Shown here: one piece after another, positions 26,849-36,068 of the stretch
Layout of the letters: each line of letters begins with the position of its first letter
Position numbering within the stretch: the first letter of the stretch is position 1
Assembly: GCA_964564635.1 (NCBI GenBank)
Contig: CAZMAR010000002.1
Coordinates: 663,480-727,479 of the forward strand
From: Tepidaquicella sp964564635
Lineage (GTDB): Bacteria > Bacteroidota > Ignavibacteria > Tepidaquicellales > Tepidaquicellaceae
Direction of reading: 5' to 3'
Length of the DNA stretch: 64,000 bases
Made by a program: the position numbers and the translations under genes
Notes under the pieces: model-generated
Told to the model about the DNA's origin: nothing
The model's database searches: none
Seen by the model: the letters and a program-made list of their open reading frames with translations, nothing else

Positions 26849-27624
26849 TTTGTTGTTGGGTTTGTTTTATATATGCTGAAATTTTTTATATCATTATTCT
26901 CAATTTTTATCTTTAAAAATCCTTCCAATGCAAGTTGAAGAATAGCAATAAAAGTACAAACTATTTTCAATTTATCCTTTAAGTCTTCTGCAATTTTACT
27001 AAAATTAATTTCCATATTCTCAAACAATATTTTGATAACATAATTTTTTTGGTCTTCCGGGGTAATTGCTAAAGGTTCAATTGGGTGAATTATCTCTTTT
27101 CTGATATTAACCAGAGCATCTCGATATCCTTTTACTAAATTAAAAATTGTTAGATTTTTTATGTTAAAAGTTTCAGAATCTAATTCAGCTGGTGAATAAT
27201 CATAATCAAAAAAAGTTCTAAAAAATCTCTTCCTTATTTCTTCTTCAAGTTTTGAAAAATTTTCACTTGCTTCTTTAAACCTTTTATATTCGAGTAATTT
27301 TCGCACAAGAACCATTCTTGGGTCTTCTTCTGCAACCTCTTCATCTTCACTTGAAATTGGCATTAGCATTCTTGCTTTTATCTTCATCAATTCTGTTGCC
27401 ATTAACAAGAATTCACCTGCAAGTTCTATGTCAAGAGATTGCATATAATCAATATATCCTATGAAATCCTTTATTATTTTTGATATTGGAATGTTGTAAA
27501 TATCAATTTCATCTTCCTTAACAAAGTGTAAAAGAATGTCAAGAGGTCCTTCAAATTCTGGCAATTGTGCCCAATACTCTTTACCACGAGGAATATATTG
27601 TTTTATTTTATTATTATTATCCAA
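26845..27624 (-). CDS. scpA: Segregation and condensation protein A (kleisin)
   Basis: 259 residues. The N-terminal kleisin segment 'LPEFEGPLDILLHFVKEDEI' and 'EFLLMATELMKIKARMLMP' bind the SMC neck; the C-terminal winged helix ('VCTFIAILQLALEGFLKIKI') binds the SMC head. ScpA bridges SMC and ScpB. It is the first gene of the minus-strand operon scpA-scpB-rluB-lysS-(cysK-PAP2). A strong hairpin at 27703-27740 separates it from the upstream membrane-protein gene. Confidence 0.94.
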   Translation of the reverse strand: MDNNNKIKQYIPRGKEYWAQLPEFEGPLDILLHFVKEDEIDIYNIPISKIIKDFIGYIDYMQSLDIELAGEFLLMATELMKIKARMLMPISSEDEEVAEEDPRMVLVRKLLEYKRFKEASENFSKLEEEIRKRFFRTFFDYDYSPAELDSETFNIKNLTIFNLVKGYRDALVNIRKEIIHPIEPLAITPEDQKNYVIKILFENMEINFSKIAEDLKDKLKIVCTFIAILQLALEGFLKIKIENNDIKNFSIYKTNPTTN

Positions 27625-27690
27625 TAAATGTATTAAAAATTCAAATATATCTATTTATATCCGGAAATTAAATGAATATAATTTATTCGA

Positions 27691-27740
27691 AATAAAAATA
27701 AAAAAACACAAATTACATTTTTCAATGTAATTTGTGTTTT
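27691..27740 (-). terminator. Terminator after the membrane-protein gene
   Basis: A perfect 17-bp stem (27703-27719 with 27724-27740) around a TTTC loop contains ACACAAATTACATT and its complement. Read on the minus strand it is followed by a T-rich run. It lies 24 bp past the stop of the minus-strand gene 27764-28381 and upstream of scpA, so it most likely separates those two units. Confidence 0.85.
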
Positions 27741-27763
27741 TGAAAAAATTTTTTAAGTAAATT

Positions 27764-28381
27764 TTACTCTATTCTTTTCTTCAATTCTCCATAAATATAT
27801 GCATCAGCACCAAAAATAATGCATGCAATAAATATGTATCCTAATATGAGAACTATTGACCCTAATGCTCCACTAACTTTGCCTAATATCCAGGAGATTA
27901 AAAATAATGGTATAAACAGAATCAAAGAAAGTAAAAACATTCCACCAAAAATTGTCCATTTTTTACCATATGTTATTTGATTACTTACTTTTAATGTCTC
28001 AATTGGATTTAATTCTTTGTCCAATAATAGATAAAATGCTTGACTCCAGGCTATTGAAATAACGATACCCGGTATAATAAATAAATACATTCCAAATAGG
28101 GTTCCTATAAATGTAAATGCTAAAATTAAGAAAAACTCTCCCATATATTTTCTGTAGTGACTTTTAAATATATCAGTAGCACTAAACTTCTCCCCTCTAC
28201 TTAAAATTATTACCATTCCATATAAACCAATTGTTGTTCCAACATTAATGTAAGGAATCCAGATTGTGATTATCCACAAAATAATCGCTCCTAAGAGAGC
28301 ACCTAAATTTGCAAAGCCAATTTTAAAAGCATTGCTAATTATATCTCCGACCTTTAAATCGGAAGGTTTAATTTCGGACAT
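27764..28381 (-). CDS. Polytopic membrane protein (YciC/DUF975-like)
   Basis: 205 residues with about five or six hydrophobic helices and short charged loops. Residues such as 'LKVGDIISNAFKIGFANLG', 'LGTLFGMYLFIIPGIVISI' and 'NPIETLKVSNQITYGKKW' resemble the family of small membrane proteins called DUF975/YciC-like. No catalytic or transport motif is seen and I give no function. Its start is backed by a perfect AAAGGAGG ribosome site 8-10 bases upstream, one of the strongest in the window. It sits between enolase and the scpA operon and has its own terminator. Confidence 0.75.
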   Translation of the reverse strand: MSEIKPSDLKVGDIISNAFKIGFANLGALLGAIILWIITIWIPYINVGTTIGLYGMVIILSRGEKFSATDIFKSHYRKYMGEFFLILAFTFIGTLFGMYLFIIPGIVISIAWSQAFYLLLDKELNPIETLKVSNQITYGKKWTIFGGMFLLSLILFIPLFLISWILGKVSGALGSIVLILGYIFIACIIFGADAYIYGELKKRIE

Positions 28382-28477
28382 AAGTATATCCTCCTTTTAA
28401 TTTTTAAAGGTTAAATATATGTTTAAATTATTAAAATTACAATAAGTAAATTTTTCCAGTTTAATAATTGGATAATT

Positions 28478-29761
28478 TTAGCAATTCGATTTGAATGCTT
28501 TTTTACCTGCGAACTTTGCCTGCGAACCGAGTTGTTTTTGTATTCTAAGTAATCTATTGAATTTTGCTATTCGCTCTGACCGACAACCGGAACCAGTCTT
28601 TATTTTCCCACTGTTTACTGCCACTGCTAAATCTGCAATAGTTGTATCTTCTGTTTCTCCTGAACGGTGTGAGACAAAAGTGTTATAATTATTTTTGTAA
28701 GCGAGTTCTATTGTATCTAATGTTTCTGTTATTGTTCCTATCTGGTTAAGTTTTATTAAAATTGAATTTGCAACTTGTTTATCTATACCTTTTTGTAAAA
28801 TAATAGGATTTGTACAGAATATATCATCGCCAACTAATTCAATTTTATCTCCTAATTCTTTTGTCAGCATTTTCCATCCTTCCCAATCATTTTCTGCCAT
28901 ACCGTCCTCTAATGATATAATAGGATATTTCTCTACCCATTTTACCCAATGCATAACCATTTCTTCGGGTGATTTTTTTGATTTATTGGATTTAAAAAAT
29001 TGATATCCGTCACTCTCCCACATTTCACTTGCTGCGGGGTCTAAACAAATTGATATATCTTCACCTGGTATATATCCAGCATTTTCAATTGCTTTTAAAA
29101 TCACTTCAATTGCTTCTTCATTTGATTTTAAATTTGGTGCAAAACCACCTTCATCACCAACGGCAGTACTATATCCTTTGTCATTTAATACTTTCTTTAG
29201 GTTATGAAATGTTTCTATACCCATTCTTATTGCTTCTGCGAAACTTGGAGCATTATGCGGGGCAATCATAAATTCCTGAAAATCAACATTATTATCTGCG
29301 TGTTTTCCCCCATTAATTATATTCATACATGGTACAGGTAATACACATGCATTTACACCACCAATGTATTTAAATAATGCAATACCATAAGATGATGCTG
29401 CTGCTTTTGCAACTGCAATTGAAACACCGAGAATAGCATTTGCTCCGAGTCTACTTTTATTTGGAGTTCCATCAAGTTCTATCATTATTTTGTCTATTTC
29501 CCTTTGATCAGCTGCATATTTCCCTATTAATTCAGGAGCAATTACATTAATAACATTATTAACTGCTTTTAATACCCCTTTACCTAAATATCTTTTTTTA
29601 TCACCATCTCTTAATTCTGTTGCTTCTCGCTCTCCAGTTGAAGCACCTGATGGAATCATTGCACTTGCGGCAACTCCATTTTCAAGCATAACCCCAACTT
29701 CAATCGTTGGATTGCCTCTTGAGTCTAATATTTCAATAGCGTCGATTTTTTTAATTTTCAT
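28478..29761 (-). CDS. eno: Enolase
   Basis: 427 residues, standard length. It interconverts 2-phosphoglycerate and PEP in glycolysis. Marks seen: 'EILDSRGNPTIEVGV' at the N-terminus, catalytic Glu in 'VGDEGGFAPN', Mg ligands in 'ISLEDGMAENDW' and 'LVGDDIFCTN', the catalytic Lys in 'ILIKLNQIGT', and the signature 'SHRSGETEDTTIADLAV'. It is transcribed alone on the minus strand, divergent from cdaA. Confidence 0.97.
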   Translation of the reverse strand: MKIKKIDAIEILDSRGNPTIEVGVMLENGVAASAMIPSGASTGEREATELRDGDKKRYLGKGVLKAVNNVINVIAPELIGKYAADQREIDKIMIELDGTPNKSRLGANAILGVSIAVAKAAASSYGIALFKYIGGVNACVLPVPCMNIINGGKHADNNVDFQEFMIAPHNAPSFAEAIRMGIETFHNLKKVLNDKGYSTAVGDEGGFAPNLKSNEEAIEVILKAIENAGYIPGEDISICLDPAASEMWESDGYQFFKSNKSKKSPEEMVMHWVKWVEKYPIISLEDGMAENDWEGWKMLTKELGDKIELVGDDIFCTNPIILQKGIDKQVANSILIKLNQIGTITETLDTIELAYKNNYNTFVSHRSGETEDTTIADLAVAVNSGKIKTGSGCRSERIAKFNRLLRIQKQLGSQAKFAGKKAFKSNC

Positions 29762-29878
29762 AATAACTTATTTTTTGTTTATTTTTTTATTAAATATAAT
29801 TAATAAAGTTTTAAATTTATATGAAGTAAATTTTGAATTACATTTCTTTACTACTGTAATTTCATTAATTTGAATAAT

Positions 29879-30685
29879 ATGGAACTTTTTAACATTGGTT
29901 TTTTAACGGTTAAACTTGTTGACATTATTGATATATTACTTATCACCTATATTTTTTATAGGCTATATAAAATAATGAGAGGAACTGTTGCTTTTCAAAT
30001 TTTTATTTCTTTACTTTTGATTATTGGTTTTTCTTTAGTTGCTCAATTGATTAATATGAGAGCTGTTGGCTGGCTACTTAGCAGGATTACTGAAATATGG
30101 GTTATTGCTTTCATTATTTTATTCCAACCTGAAATTAGAAGAATATTATCTACATTTGGAAGAACAAGGTTTGCAAGATTGTTTTTCAAATTTGATATAT
30201 CAGAAAATGTTACTGAAATTGTTGATGCTTGTATTGAAATTCAAAAAAATTCCTGGGGTGCACTTATTGTTATTACAAGAAATGCAAGCCTTGATAATAT
30301 TATTGAAAAGGGAGAAATTTTACAAGCTAAAATAAATAAGGAGCTTATCATTTCAATTTTTAATCCTAAATCTCCCTTACATGATGGTGCTATTGTTATG
30401 AGCAGCAATGTTATTGAAGCAGCAAGGTGTACTTTACCACTTTCGGAAACAAGAACATTTAACAGAAGAAAACTTGGCACAAGACATAGAGCTGGTTTGG
30501 GGATTACAGAACAGACCGATGCAATTTCGTTAATAATTTCTGAAGAAACACAGGAAATATCCATAGCAGAAAGTGGTAAGCTTGAATTGTGTATTAACAA
30601 AGATGATTTAACAGGGAAATTAAAAGAAGCAATGAACTATAAAAGATTTTCCCAGTCTATTAAAAACATTATCGATAGCAAATAA
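29879..30685 (+). CDS. cdaA: Diadenylate cyclase (CdaA/DacA type)
   Basis: 268 residues from the ATG at 29879; a TTG three codons earlier is possible. Two or three N-terminal membrane helices (~8-85) precede the DisA_N (DAC) domain. The catalytic motifs are intact: 'SPLHDGAIVM' (DGA) and 'GTRHRAGLGITEQTD' (RHR). The enzyme joins two ATP into c-di-AMP, which usually controls potassium/osmotic balance and cell wall functions. The CdaR regulator and GlmM that often follow cdaA are absent; pcm follows 21 bp later. No Shine-Dalgarno is visible. Confidence 0.93.
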   Translation: MELFNIGFLTVKLVDIIDILLITYIFYRLYKIMRGTVAFQIFISLLLIIGFSLVAQLINMRAVGWLLSRITEIWVIAFIILFQPEIRRILSTFGRTRFARLFFKFDISENVTEIVDACIEIQKNSWGALIVITRNASLDNIIEKGEILQAKINKELIISIFNPKSPLHDGAIVMSSNVIEAARCTLPLSETRTFNRRKLGTRHRAGLGITEQTDAISLIISEETQEISIAESGKLELCINKDDLTGKLKEAMNYKRFSQSIKNIIDSK

Positions 30686-30706
30686 TTATTTCCCATATAA
30701 TAAATA

Positions 30707-31372
30707 ATGAGTGAGGATTTATTTTCAAAAAAGCGTCAAAAATTAATTGAATTATTAAGAGAAGAAGGTATAAAAGATGAAAGGGTTTTAGCTGCATTAA
30801 ATAAAGTAAAAAGAGAATGTTTTGTTGATGATTCTGAAAGGGAATATTCTTATTTAAATCATCCTCTTTCTATTGGATATAACCAAACAATATCACAGCC
30901 CTATACAGTTGCATTTATGACAGAACTACTTGATGTTACACCAGGTAATAGAGTTTTGGAAGTCGGTACTGGGAGTGGGTATCAGGCAGCAATTTTAGCA
31001 GAACTTGGAGCTGAAGTATATTCAATTGAAAGAATTTATGAACTTTATCTAAAAGCAAAAAAAAATCTTGAGTCACAAAATTATAATATAAAACTTAAAG
31101 CTGGAGATGGTACGCTTGGGTGGAAAGAATATTCACCTTTTGATAGAATCATTGTTACTGCTGGAAGTCCACGAATACCTGAACCATTATTTAATCAACT
31201 GGCTAATGATGGTATAATGGTGATTCCAATAGGCGATACATATTCACAGGATATGTATAAAATCAAAAAATATATTGATAAAAACGGGAAAATAAAAAAG
31301 GACATTGAAACATACAAAGAATTTGTATTTGTTCCCTTAATTGGTAAGGAGGGTTGGGATTATGATGTCTGA
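30707..31372 (+). CDS. pcm: Protein-L-isoaspartate O-methyltransferase
   Basis: 221 residues. It methylates isoaspartyl residues in aged proteins with SAM so that they can be repaired. Family marks: 'ALNKVKRECFVDD', 'YNQTISQPYTVAFMTELL' (substrate-binding region), SAM motif I 'VLEVGTGSGYQAAILAEL' and 'FDRIIVTAGSPRIPEPL'. Cytoplasmic. Its last 11 bases overlap the following gene, whose ribosome site lies inside the pcm coding region, so the pair is translationally coupled. Confidence 0.93.
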   Translation: MSEDLFSKKRQKLIELLREEGIKDERVLAALNKVKRECFVDDSEREYSYLNHPLSIGYNQTISQPYTVAFMTELLDVTPGNRVLEVGTGSGYQAAILAELGAEVYSIERIYELYLKAKKNLESQNYNIKLKAGDGTLGWKEYSPFDRIIVTAGSPRIPEPLFNQLANDGIMVIPIGDTYSQDMYKIKKYIDKNGKIKKDIETYKEFVFVPLIGKEGWDYDV

Positions 31373-31982
31373 AAATATTAAAGATAGTTTTAAGACCATT
31401 AGTGAGTTTCGAAGAGAAGAAAAGAAAATAAAAAATTCAAGATTTATCGCATCAGTTTTTCCCATCTCAGATAAAGATGAGGCAGAAAAATGTATTGTTT
31501 CAATTAAAAAAGAATTCTTTAATGCACATCATCATCCTTTTGCATATAAATTAGGTTTCAACGGTGAATATTTCAAAATTTCTGATGATGGAGAGCCCTC
31601 AGGAACTTCAGGTAAACCTATTCTAAATGCAATTGATAAATATGATTTGACAAATATCATTTTAGTTGTGTCGAGGTATTTTGGAGGGACTAAACTAGGT
31701 ACTGGTGGCTTGAGGCAAGCGTATTTTAATACTGCGGACTATTGTCTCTCTAAGTGCAAGATTATCGAAAAATTTATAGAAAAGGAATTATACCTTGAGT
31801 TTGAATATTCTAAATTAAATTCTGTTATGAATCTTATTAATAGAAGAAATATAAATATAAAAAAAAATATTACAGATATGGTTGTAAAAATGTATATCAC
31901 TGTTCGCTTGAATGAATTTAAGAGATTTGAAACTGAATTGATGGAGGTAACAAAAGGTAAAATAAAAATTAGAAGTATTTAA
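31362..31982 (+). CDS. YigZ/IMPACT (UPF0029) family protein
   Basis: 206 residues from ATG 31362 (a second ATG follows at once). A frame extending to 31341 is possible, but AAGGAGG at 31346-31352 sits at the right distance for 31362. The N-terminal UPF0029 domain shows 'FRREEKKIKNSRFIASVFPI', 'AHHHPFAYKLGF', 'ISDDGEPSGTSGKPI' and 'VVSRYFGGTKLGTGGLRQAY', all diagnostic; a DUF1949-like C-terminal half follows. Bacterial YigZ is linked to translation/ribosome and IMPACT-type regulation, but its precise activity is not settled. Confidence 0.9.
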   Translation: MMSENIKDSFKTISEFRREEKKIKNSRFIASVFPISDKDEAEKCIVSIKKEFFNAHHHPFAYKLGFNGEYFKISDDGEPSGTSGKPILNAIDKYDLTNIILVVSRYFGGTKLGTGGLRQAYFNTADYCLSKCKIIEKFIEKELYLEFEYSKLNSVMNLINRRNINIKKNITDMVVKMYITVRLNEFKRFETELMEVTKGKIKIRSI

Positions 31983-31995
31983 TAAAAAATTTAAT

Positions 31996-32808
31996 ATGAA
32001 AAAACTTATTTATCTTATTATTTTATTGAGCATATTTACTCTTCATTGTAATAAAGAAGATAAAAATAGTGAGAATCCCACTTCAAAACTTGAAGAGTCA
32101 GAACTACAATTTGAAAATGTAAATCTTGTAAAAAGTTATAAAGATTGTCTACCAACTGCTGGTAATTGTACATATATCTTGTTTGATTATAAAAAGGTAA
32201 GTGATGGATTATATAAAGATGATATAAATAATACCATCAACGAAGAATTGATAAAAATATCTAAAGAGTACTTAAGCTCTAAGGAAGCAAAAAGTCTCGA
32301 TGAAATATGTCAAGACTTTTTGAAAGAGTACAAAGATTTTATTTTCAAAAATCCGAAAGTAGATATATTCTGGATGATGGAAGTAAGAGGTAAAATTGAA
32401 AACTATACCCCAAAGATTTTATGTTATTCTATTTCAGCTGTTAACTTTATGGGAGGTGCTCATCCTAATACTCAATTTAGATATATAAATTTTGATAGGA
32501 AGACAGGTAAGCTATTAACACTAAAAGATATTTTTACAGTTGGTTTTGAAAGTAAACTAAATGCAATTTTAGATAAGTTAATTCGGAAAATATATTTCTT
32601 AAAACCTGATGATAACCTTAGTGAAAAGATAGGACTTTTTGAAAATAAAATTGAGTTCAATAACAATTTTGCTATTACGAAACACGGAATAAAATTCTAT
32701 TATAACCCTTATGAAATAGCACCATATTCCGTTGGCTTTATAGAAATTACAATTCCCTATTCTGAACTTGAAGAGATTCTCCCGCTAAATAGTAAAGCAA
32801 GACCTTAA
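31996..32808 (+). CDS. Putative lipoprotein with RsiV/PdaC-like DUF3298 domain
   Basis: 270 residues. A short hydrophobic leader ends 'FTLHCNKED'; Cys18 could be lipidated, but His at -1 is atypical, so anchoring is uncertain. The mature part fits the DUF4163/DUF3298 layout of RsiV and PdaC C-terminal regions: 'SAVNFMGGAHPNTQFRYINF', 'DRKTGKLLTLKDIF' and a final 'YEIAPYSVGFIEITIPYSEL'. In RsiV this fold binds lysozyme; whether this protein does so is unknown. It ends the cdaA-pcm-yigZ run. Confidence 0.75.
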   Translation: MKKLIYLIILLSIFTLHCNKEDKNSENPTSKLEESELQFENVNLVKSYKDCLPTAGNCTYILFDYKKVSDGLYKDDINNTINEELIKISKEYLSSKEAKSLDEICQDFLKEYKDFIFKNPKVDIFWMMEVRGKIENYTPKILCYSISAVNFMGGAHPNTQFRYINFDRKTGKLLTLKDIFTVGFESKLNAILDKLIRKIYFLKPDDNLSEKIGLFENKIEFNNNFAITKHGIKFYYNPYEIAPYSVGFIEITIPYSELEEILPLNSKARP

Positions 32809-32972
32809 ATTTTGTAATTACAAATATTTAATTTTTTATTAATAAGTAATCTTTTGAGTTTAAATTTGCATATTTTCATTGTAAAGATATTTAAATATTT
32901 GTAATTTTAATTAAATAATTTCTGTAAGTTTTTTTATAATTTACTTAATAATCTAAATAAGAGGATATTAAT

Positions 32973-34259
32973 ATGGTAAGCAAAAATTTCAATGCGTTCG
33001 AGATGGCACAAAAGCAATTTGATGGAGTCGCTGATATGCTGAATCTCGATCAGGCAACAAAAGATTTATTGAGAAATCCAATGCGTGAGTATCATTTTTC
33101 AATTCCTGTTAAAATGGATGATGGCTCGGTAAAAGTATTCAGAGGATTTCGTGTTCAACACAATGATGCAAGGGGACCAGGAAAAGGAGGAATTCGCTTC
33201 CACCCGCAAGAAACTATTGATACTGTTAGAGCACTTGCTATGTGGATGACCTGGAAAACAGCAGTTGTTGATATACCACTTGGAGGTAGTAAAGGCGGTG
33301 TAATATGTGACCCACACCATTTAAGTATGAAAGAGCAGGAGCAAATATGTAGAGGATGGGTAAGGCAATTAAGTAAAGATATTGGGCCCTTAAGGGATGT
33401 TCCCGCTCCGGATGTGATGACTTCAGCTCAACATATGCTGTGGATGTTAGATGAGTATGAGATAATAACTGGCAACAAGTATCCAGGTTTAATTACTGGA
33501 AAACCTGTCGGTATGGGTGGTTCCTTAGGTAGAACAGAAGCAACAGGATATGGTGTTGTATTTACTCTTAGGGAAGCGTTAAAAGAATTAGGTATTGATC
33601 CTAAGAAAACAACTGCAAGTGTTCAGGGGTTTGGAAATGTCGCACAGTATGCAATTGAATTATACCTGAAACTCGGAGGTACAGTTATTGCAGTATCCTG
33701 CTGGGATCAGGAAGACCAGACTTCATATACTTTCCTTAAAAAAGATGGAATAGACTTACCCAAATTATTAAGTATTACTGACCAATTTGGTGGAATAGAT
33801 AAAGTAAAAGCAAAAAGTCTTGGATATGAAATTCTTCCCGGTGATGCATGGATTGAACAAGATGTTGATATATTACTTCCCTGTGCATTGGAAAATCAAA
33901 TTAACGCTGATACTGTTAAGAAGATAAAAAATAAAGTGAAAGTTATTGCGGAGGGTGCTAATGGTCCTACTACTCCTGAAGCAGATGCTGTCATAAAAGA
34001 GAGAGGTATTTTTATGATACCCGATTTCCTTGCAAATGCAGGTGGGGTTACATGCAGTTATTTTGAACAAGTGCAAAGCAATATGAATTATTACTGGGAA
34101 AAAGAAGAAGTATTAAGTAAACTTGATGTAAAAATGACTTCTGCTTTCCTTTCTGTAAGTGAACTCGCTCGTACGAGAAATCTTTATATGAGAGATGCTG
34201 CTTATGTAATTGCTATTGATAGAGTTGCACAAGCCTGTAAAGAAAGAGGATGGGTTTAA
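32973..34259 (+). CDS. gdhA: Glutamate dehydrogenase (Glu/Leu/Phe/Val family)
   Basis: 428 residues, the length of hexameric GDH. It interconverts glutamate with 2-oxoglutarate and ammonia. Catalytic elements: 'ARGPGKGGIRFHPQE', 'MTWKTAVVDIPLGGSKGGV' (substrate lysines) and 'RDVPAPDVMTSAQHMLWM' (catalytic Asp). The Rossmann loop is 'VQGFGNVAQYAIEL'. After strand beta-2 comes 'VSCWDQED', not a clear NAD or NADP marker, so cofactor is open. 'GAGGVTCSYFEQVQ'-like sequence ('NAGGVTCSYFE') closes the active site. It has an AGAGGAT-type ribosome site and its own terminator. It may serve amino-acid catabolism fed by the peptide-uptake genes. Confidence 0.96.
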   Translation: MVSKNFNAFEMAQKQFDGVADMLNLDQATKDLLRNPMREYHFSIPVKMDDGSVKVFRGFRVQHNDARGPGKGGIRFHPQETIDTVRALAMWMTWKTAVVDIPLGGSKGGVICDPHHLSMKEQEQICRGWVRQLSKDIGPLRDVPAPDVMTSAQHMLWMLDEYEIITGNKYPGLITGKPVGMGGSLGRTEATGYGVVFTLREALKELGIDPKKTTASVQGFGNVAQYAIELYLKLGGTVIAVSCWDQEDQTSYTFLKKDGIDLPKLLSITDQFGGIDKVKAKSLGYEILPGDAWIEQDVDILLPCALENQINADTVKKIKNKVKVIAEGANGPTTPEADAVIKERGIFMIPDFLANAGGVTCSYFEQVQSNMNYYWEKEEVLSKLDVKMTSAFLSVSELARTRNLYMRDAAYVIAIDRVAQACKERGWV

Positions 34260-34277
34260 TACATTACTTAAATTAGG

Positions 34278-34308
34278 AAACTCCCGGCAATATGTCGGGA
34301 GTTTTTTT
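34278..34308 (+). terminator. Rho-independent terminator after gdhA
   Basis: Stem AAACTCCCGGC (34278-34288) pairs with GTCGGGAGTTT (34294-34304), with one G-T pair and an AATAT loop, and runs into a T tract. It lies 18 bp past the gdhA stop and 26 bp before the next gene, so gdhA is largely separated from the downstream PEP-binding pair, which must have its own promoter or depend on read-through. Confidence 0.9.
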
Positions 34309-34334
34309 ATTATATAAAAGATAAAAGATTTTTT

Positions 34335-36068
34335 ATGAAAGAAAACAATGTATCTTTTTCCTCTTTTGATAGAAAATTTTTTGAAGCAGACGATGATTTT
34401 ACTTTGATTGGGCAGGGTGCTATTGGTGGTAAAGCTAAGGGGTTAGCTTTTATTAGAAAGTTTCTTAAAGAAAATGAAAAAGAATTTAAAGATTTTGTGG
34501 TAAGTATTCCGAGACTTACAGTTATTACAACAGAGTTTTTTGATGAGTTTATGAAAATGAATAATCTATATGATATTGCCCTTTCAGATGAAAGCGATAC
34601 AATGATTGCTCATAAATTTATGAAAGCAACATTACCTGTTAATTTAGTTGGGGATTTGAGATCGATTGTTGATAAAGTTAAGGTACCTCTTGCAGTTCGT
34701 TCATCAAGTATGCTTGAAGATGCTTTATATGAACCTTTTGCAGGGATTTACTCAACGAAAATGATTTCAAATAATCAACCTGATTTGCCGTCCAGATTTA
34801 ATAAATTAACAGAAGCGATAAAGCTTGTTTATGCTTCTACTTTTTTCAAAAAAGCAAAAGACTATATTATAAGTACAGGAAAAGATTCAAAAGATGAAAA
34901 AATGGCTGTAATTATTCAGGAAGTTGTTGGTACAAAATTTAATAATAAATTTTATCCTGAAATTTCTGGAGTTGCAAGGTCTTATAACTATTACACATTT
35001 GGTAAGTCAAAGCCTGAGGATGGTGTTGTAAATCTTGCTCTTGGGCTTGGGAAAACTATTGTTGACGGTGGTATTTCCTGGACATACTGTCCTGCTTATC
35101 CTAAAAATCCTCCACCTTTCACAAGTATTAAAGAACTTATTGATAATACACAAAGAACTTTCTGGGCGGTTAATATGGAAAAGTCAGTACTCTATGACCC
35201 CATAAATGAAGTCGAATATATGATTAAATCTGATATTAATGATGCTGAGTATGATGGCACTTTAAACCTAATTGCTTCAACTTATGATGCAGCTTCTGAT
35301 AGAGTAAAACCTGGAATAGGAATAAAAGGTGCAAGAATTATTAACTTTGCTCCTATTCTTGAACTAAATTATATTAACTTAAATGAAGTCATTAAAAAAC
35401 TTTTAAAAATAAGTCAGGATTCTCTTGGAGCTCCTGTTGAGATTGAGTTTGCAGTAACGCTTAAGAAGAATAATAAACTTGCTCCGAGATTAGGATTTTT
35501 ACAAGTTAGACCTATGGTTGTTTCTAATGAGGTGGTTGAATTAACAGATGATGATTTAAAAAGTGAAAAATTATTTTGTTATTCTAACAGAGTTCTTGGT
35601 AATGGAAAAATTGATTATATAGATGAAATCGTTTTTGTTAAACCCGGTAATTTTGATATAAAATATTCAGAAAAAATTGCTCTTGAAATTGAAAAAATAA
35701 ATAAAACATTTCGGGATATAAACAAAAAATATTTACTAATTGGATACGGAAGATGGGGTAGTACCGACCCCTGGCTTGGAATACCGGTTGAATGGGGGCA
35801 AATTTCTAATGCAAAAGTTATTGTTGAAGCAATGTTGCCACAATTTAATGTAGAGCTCAGTCAGGGTTCGCATTTTTTCCATAACATAAATAGTTTTGAA
35901 GTATTATATTTCTCATTAAAGCCTGATGCTGTTGAAAAAATTGACTGGAACTGGTTAGATGAAAATATTACAGTTAGCGAAGGAGAATTTACAAAACACA
36001 TTAAATTAAAGAAACCATTATTAATAAAAGTTGATGGCAGAAAAGCAGAAGGAGTTATATTAAAATGA
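34335..36068 (+). CDS. PEP/pyruvate-binding (PPDK_N ATP-grasp) domain protein
   Basis: 577 residues. The ATP-grasp half of pyruvate phosphate dikinase/PEP synthase is recognisable: 'IGGKAKGLAFIRKFL' (~30-44), 'PLAVRSSSMLED' (~118-129) with 'FAGIYSTK', 'MAVIIQEVVG' (~190-199) and 'LGFLQVRPMV' (~386-395). The swivelling phospho-His domain and the PEP-binding TIM barrel are absent, so it cannot be a normal PPDK or PEP synthase. The C-terminal ~110 residues hold a separate block with 'GYGRWGSTDPWLGIPV' and 'LSQGSHFFHNI'. The same block occurs in the next protein. Its stop overlaps the next start by 4 bases. The reaction is unknown; ATP-dependent phosphotransfer is an inference. Confidence 0.82.
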   Translation: MKENNVSFSSFDRKFFEADDDFTLIGQGAIGGKAKGLAFIRKFLKENEKEFKDFVVSIPRLTVITTEFFDEFMKMNNLYDIALSDESDTMIAHKFMKATLPVNLVGDLRSIVDKVKVPLAVRSSSMLEDALYEPFAGIYSTKMISNNQPDLPSRFNKLTEAIKLVYASTFFKKAKDYIISTGKDSKDEKMAVIIQEVVGTKFNNKFYPEISGVARSYNYYTFGKSKPEDGVVNLALGLGKTIVDGGISWTYCPAYPKNPPPFTSIKELIDNTQRTFWAVNMEKSVLYDPINEVEYMIKSDINDAEYDGTLNLIASTYDAASDRVKPGIGIKGARIINFAPILELNYINLNEVIKKLLKISQDSLGAPVEIEFAVTLKKNNKLAPRLGFLQVRPMVVSNEVVELTDDDLKSEKLFCYSNRVLGNGKIDYIDEIVFVKPGNFDIKYSEKIALEIEKINKTFRDINKKYLLIGYGRWGSTDPWLGIPVEWGQISNAKVIVEAMLPQFNVELSQGSHFFHNINSFEVLYFSLKPDAVEKIDWNWLDENITVSEGEFTKHIKLKKPLLIKVDGRKAEGVILK

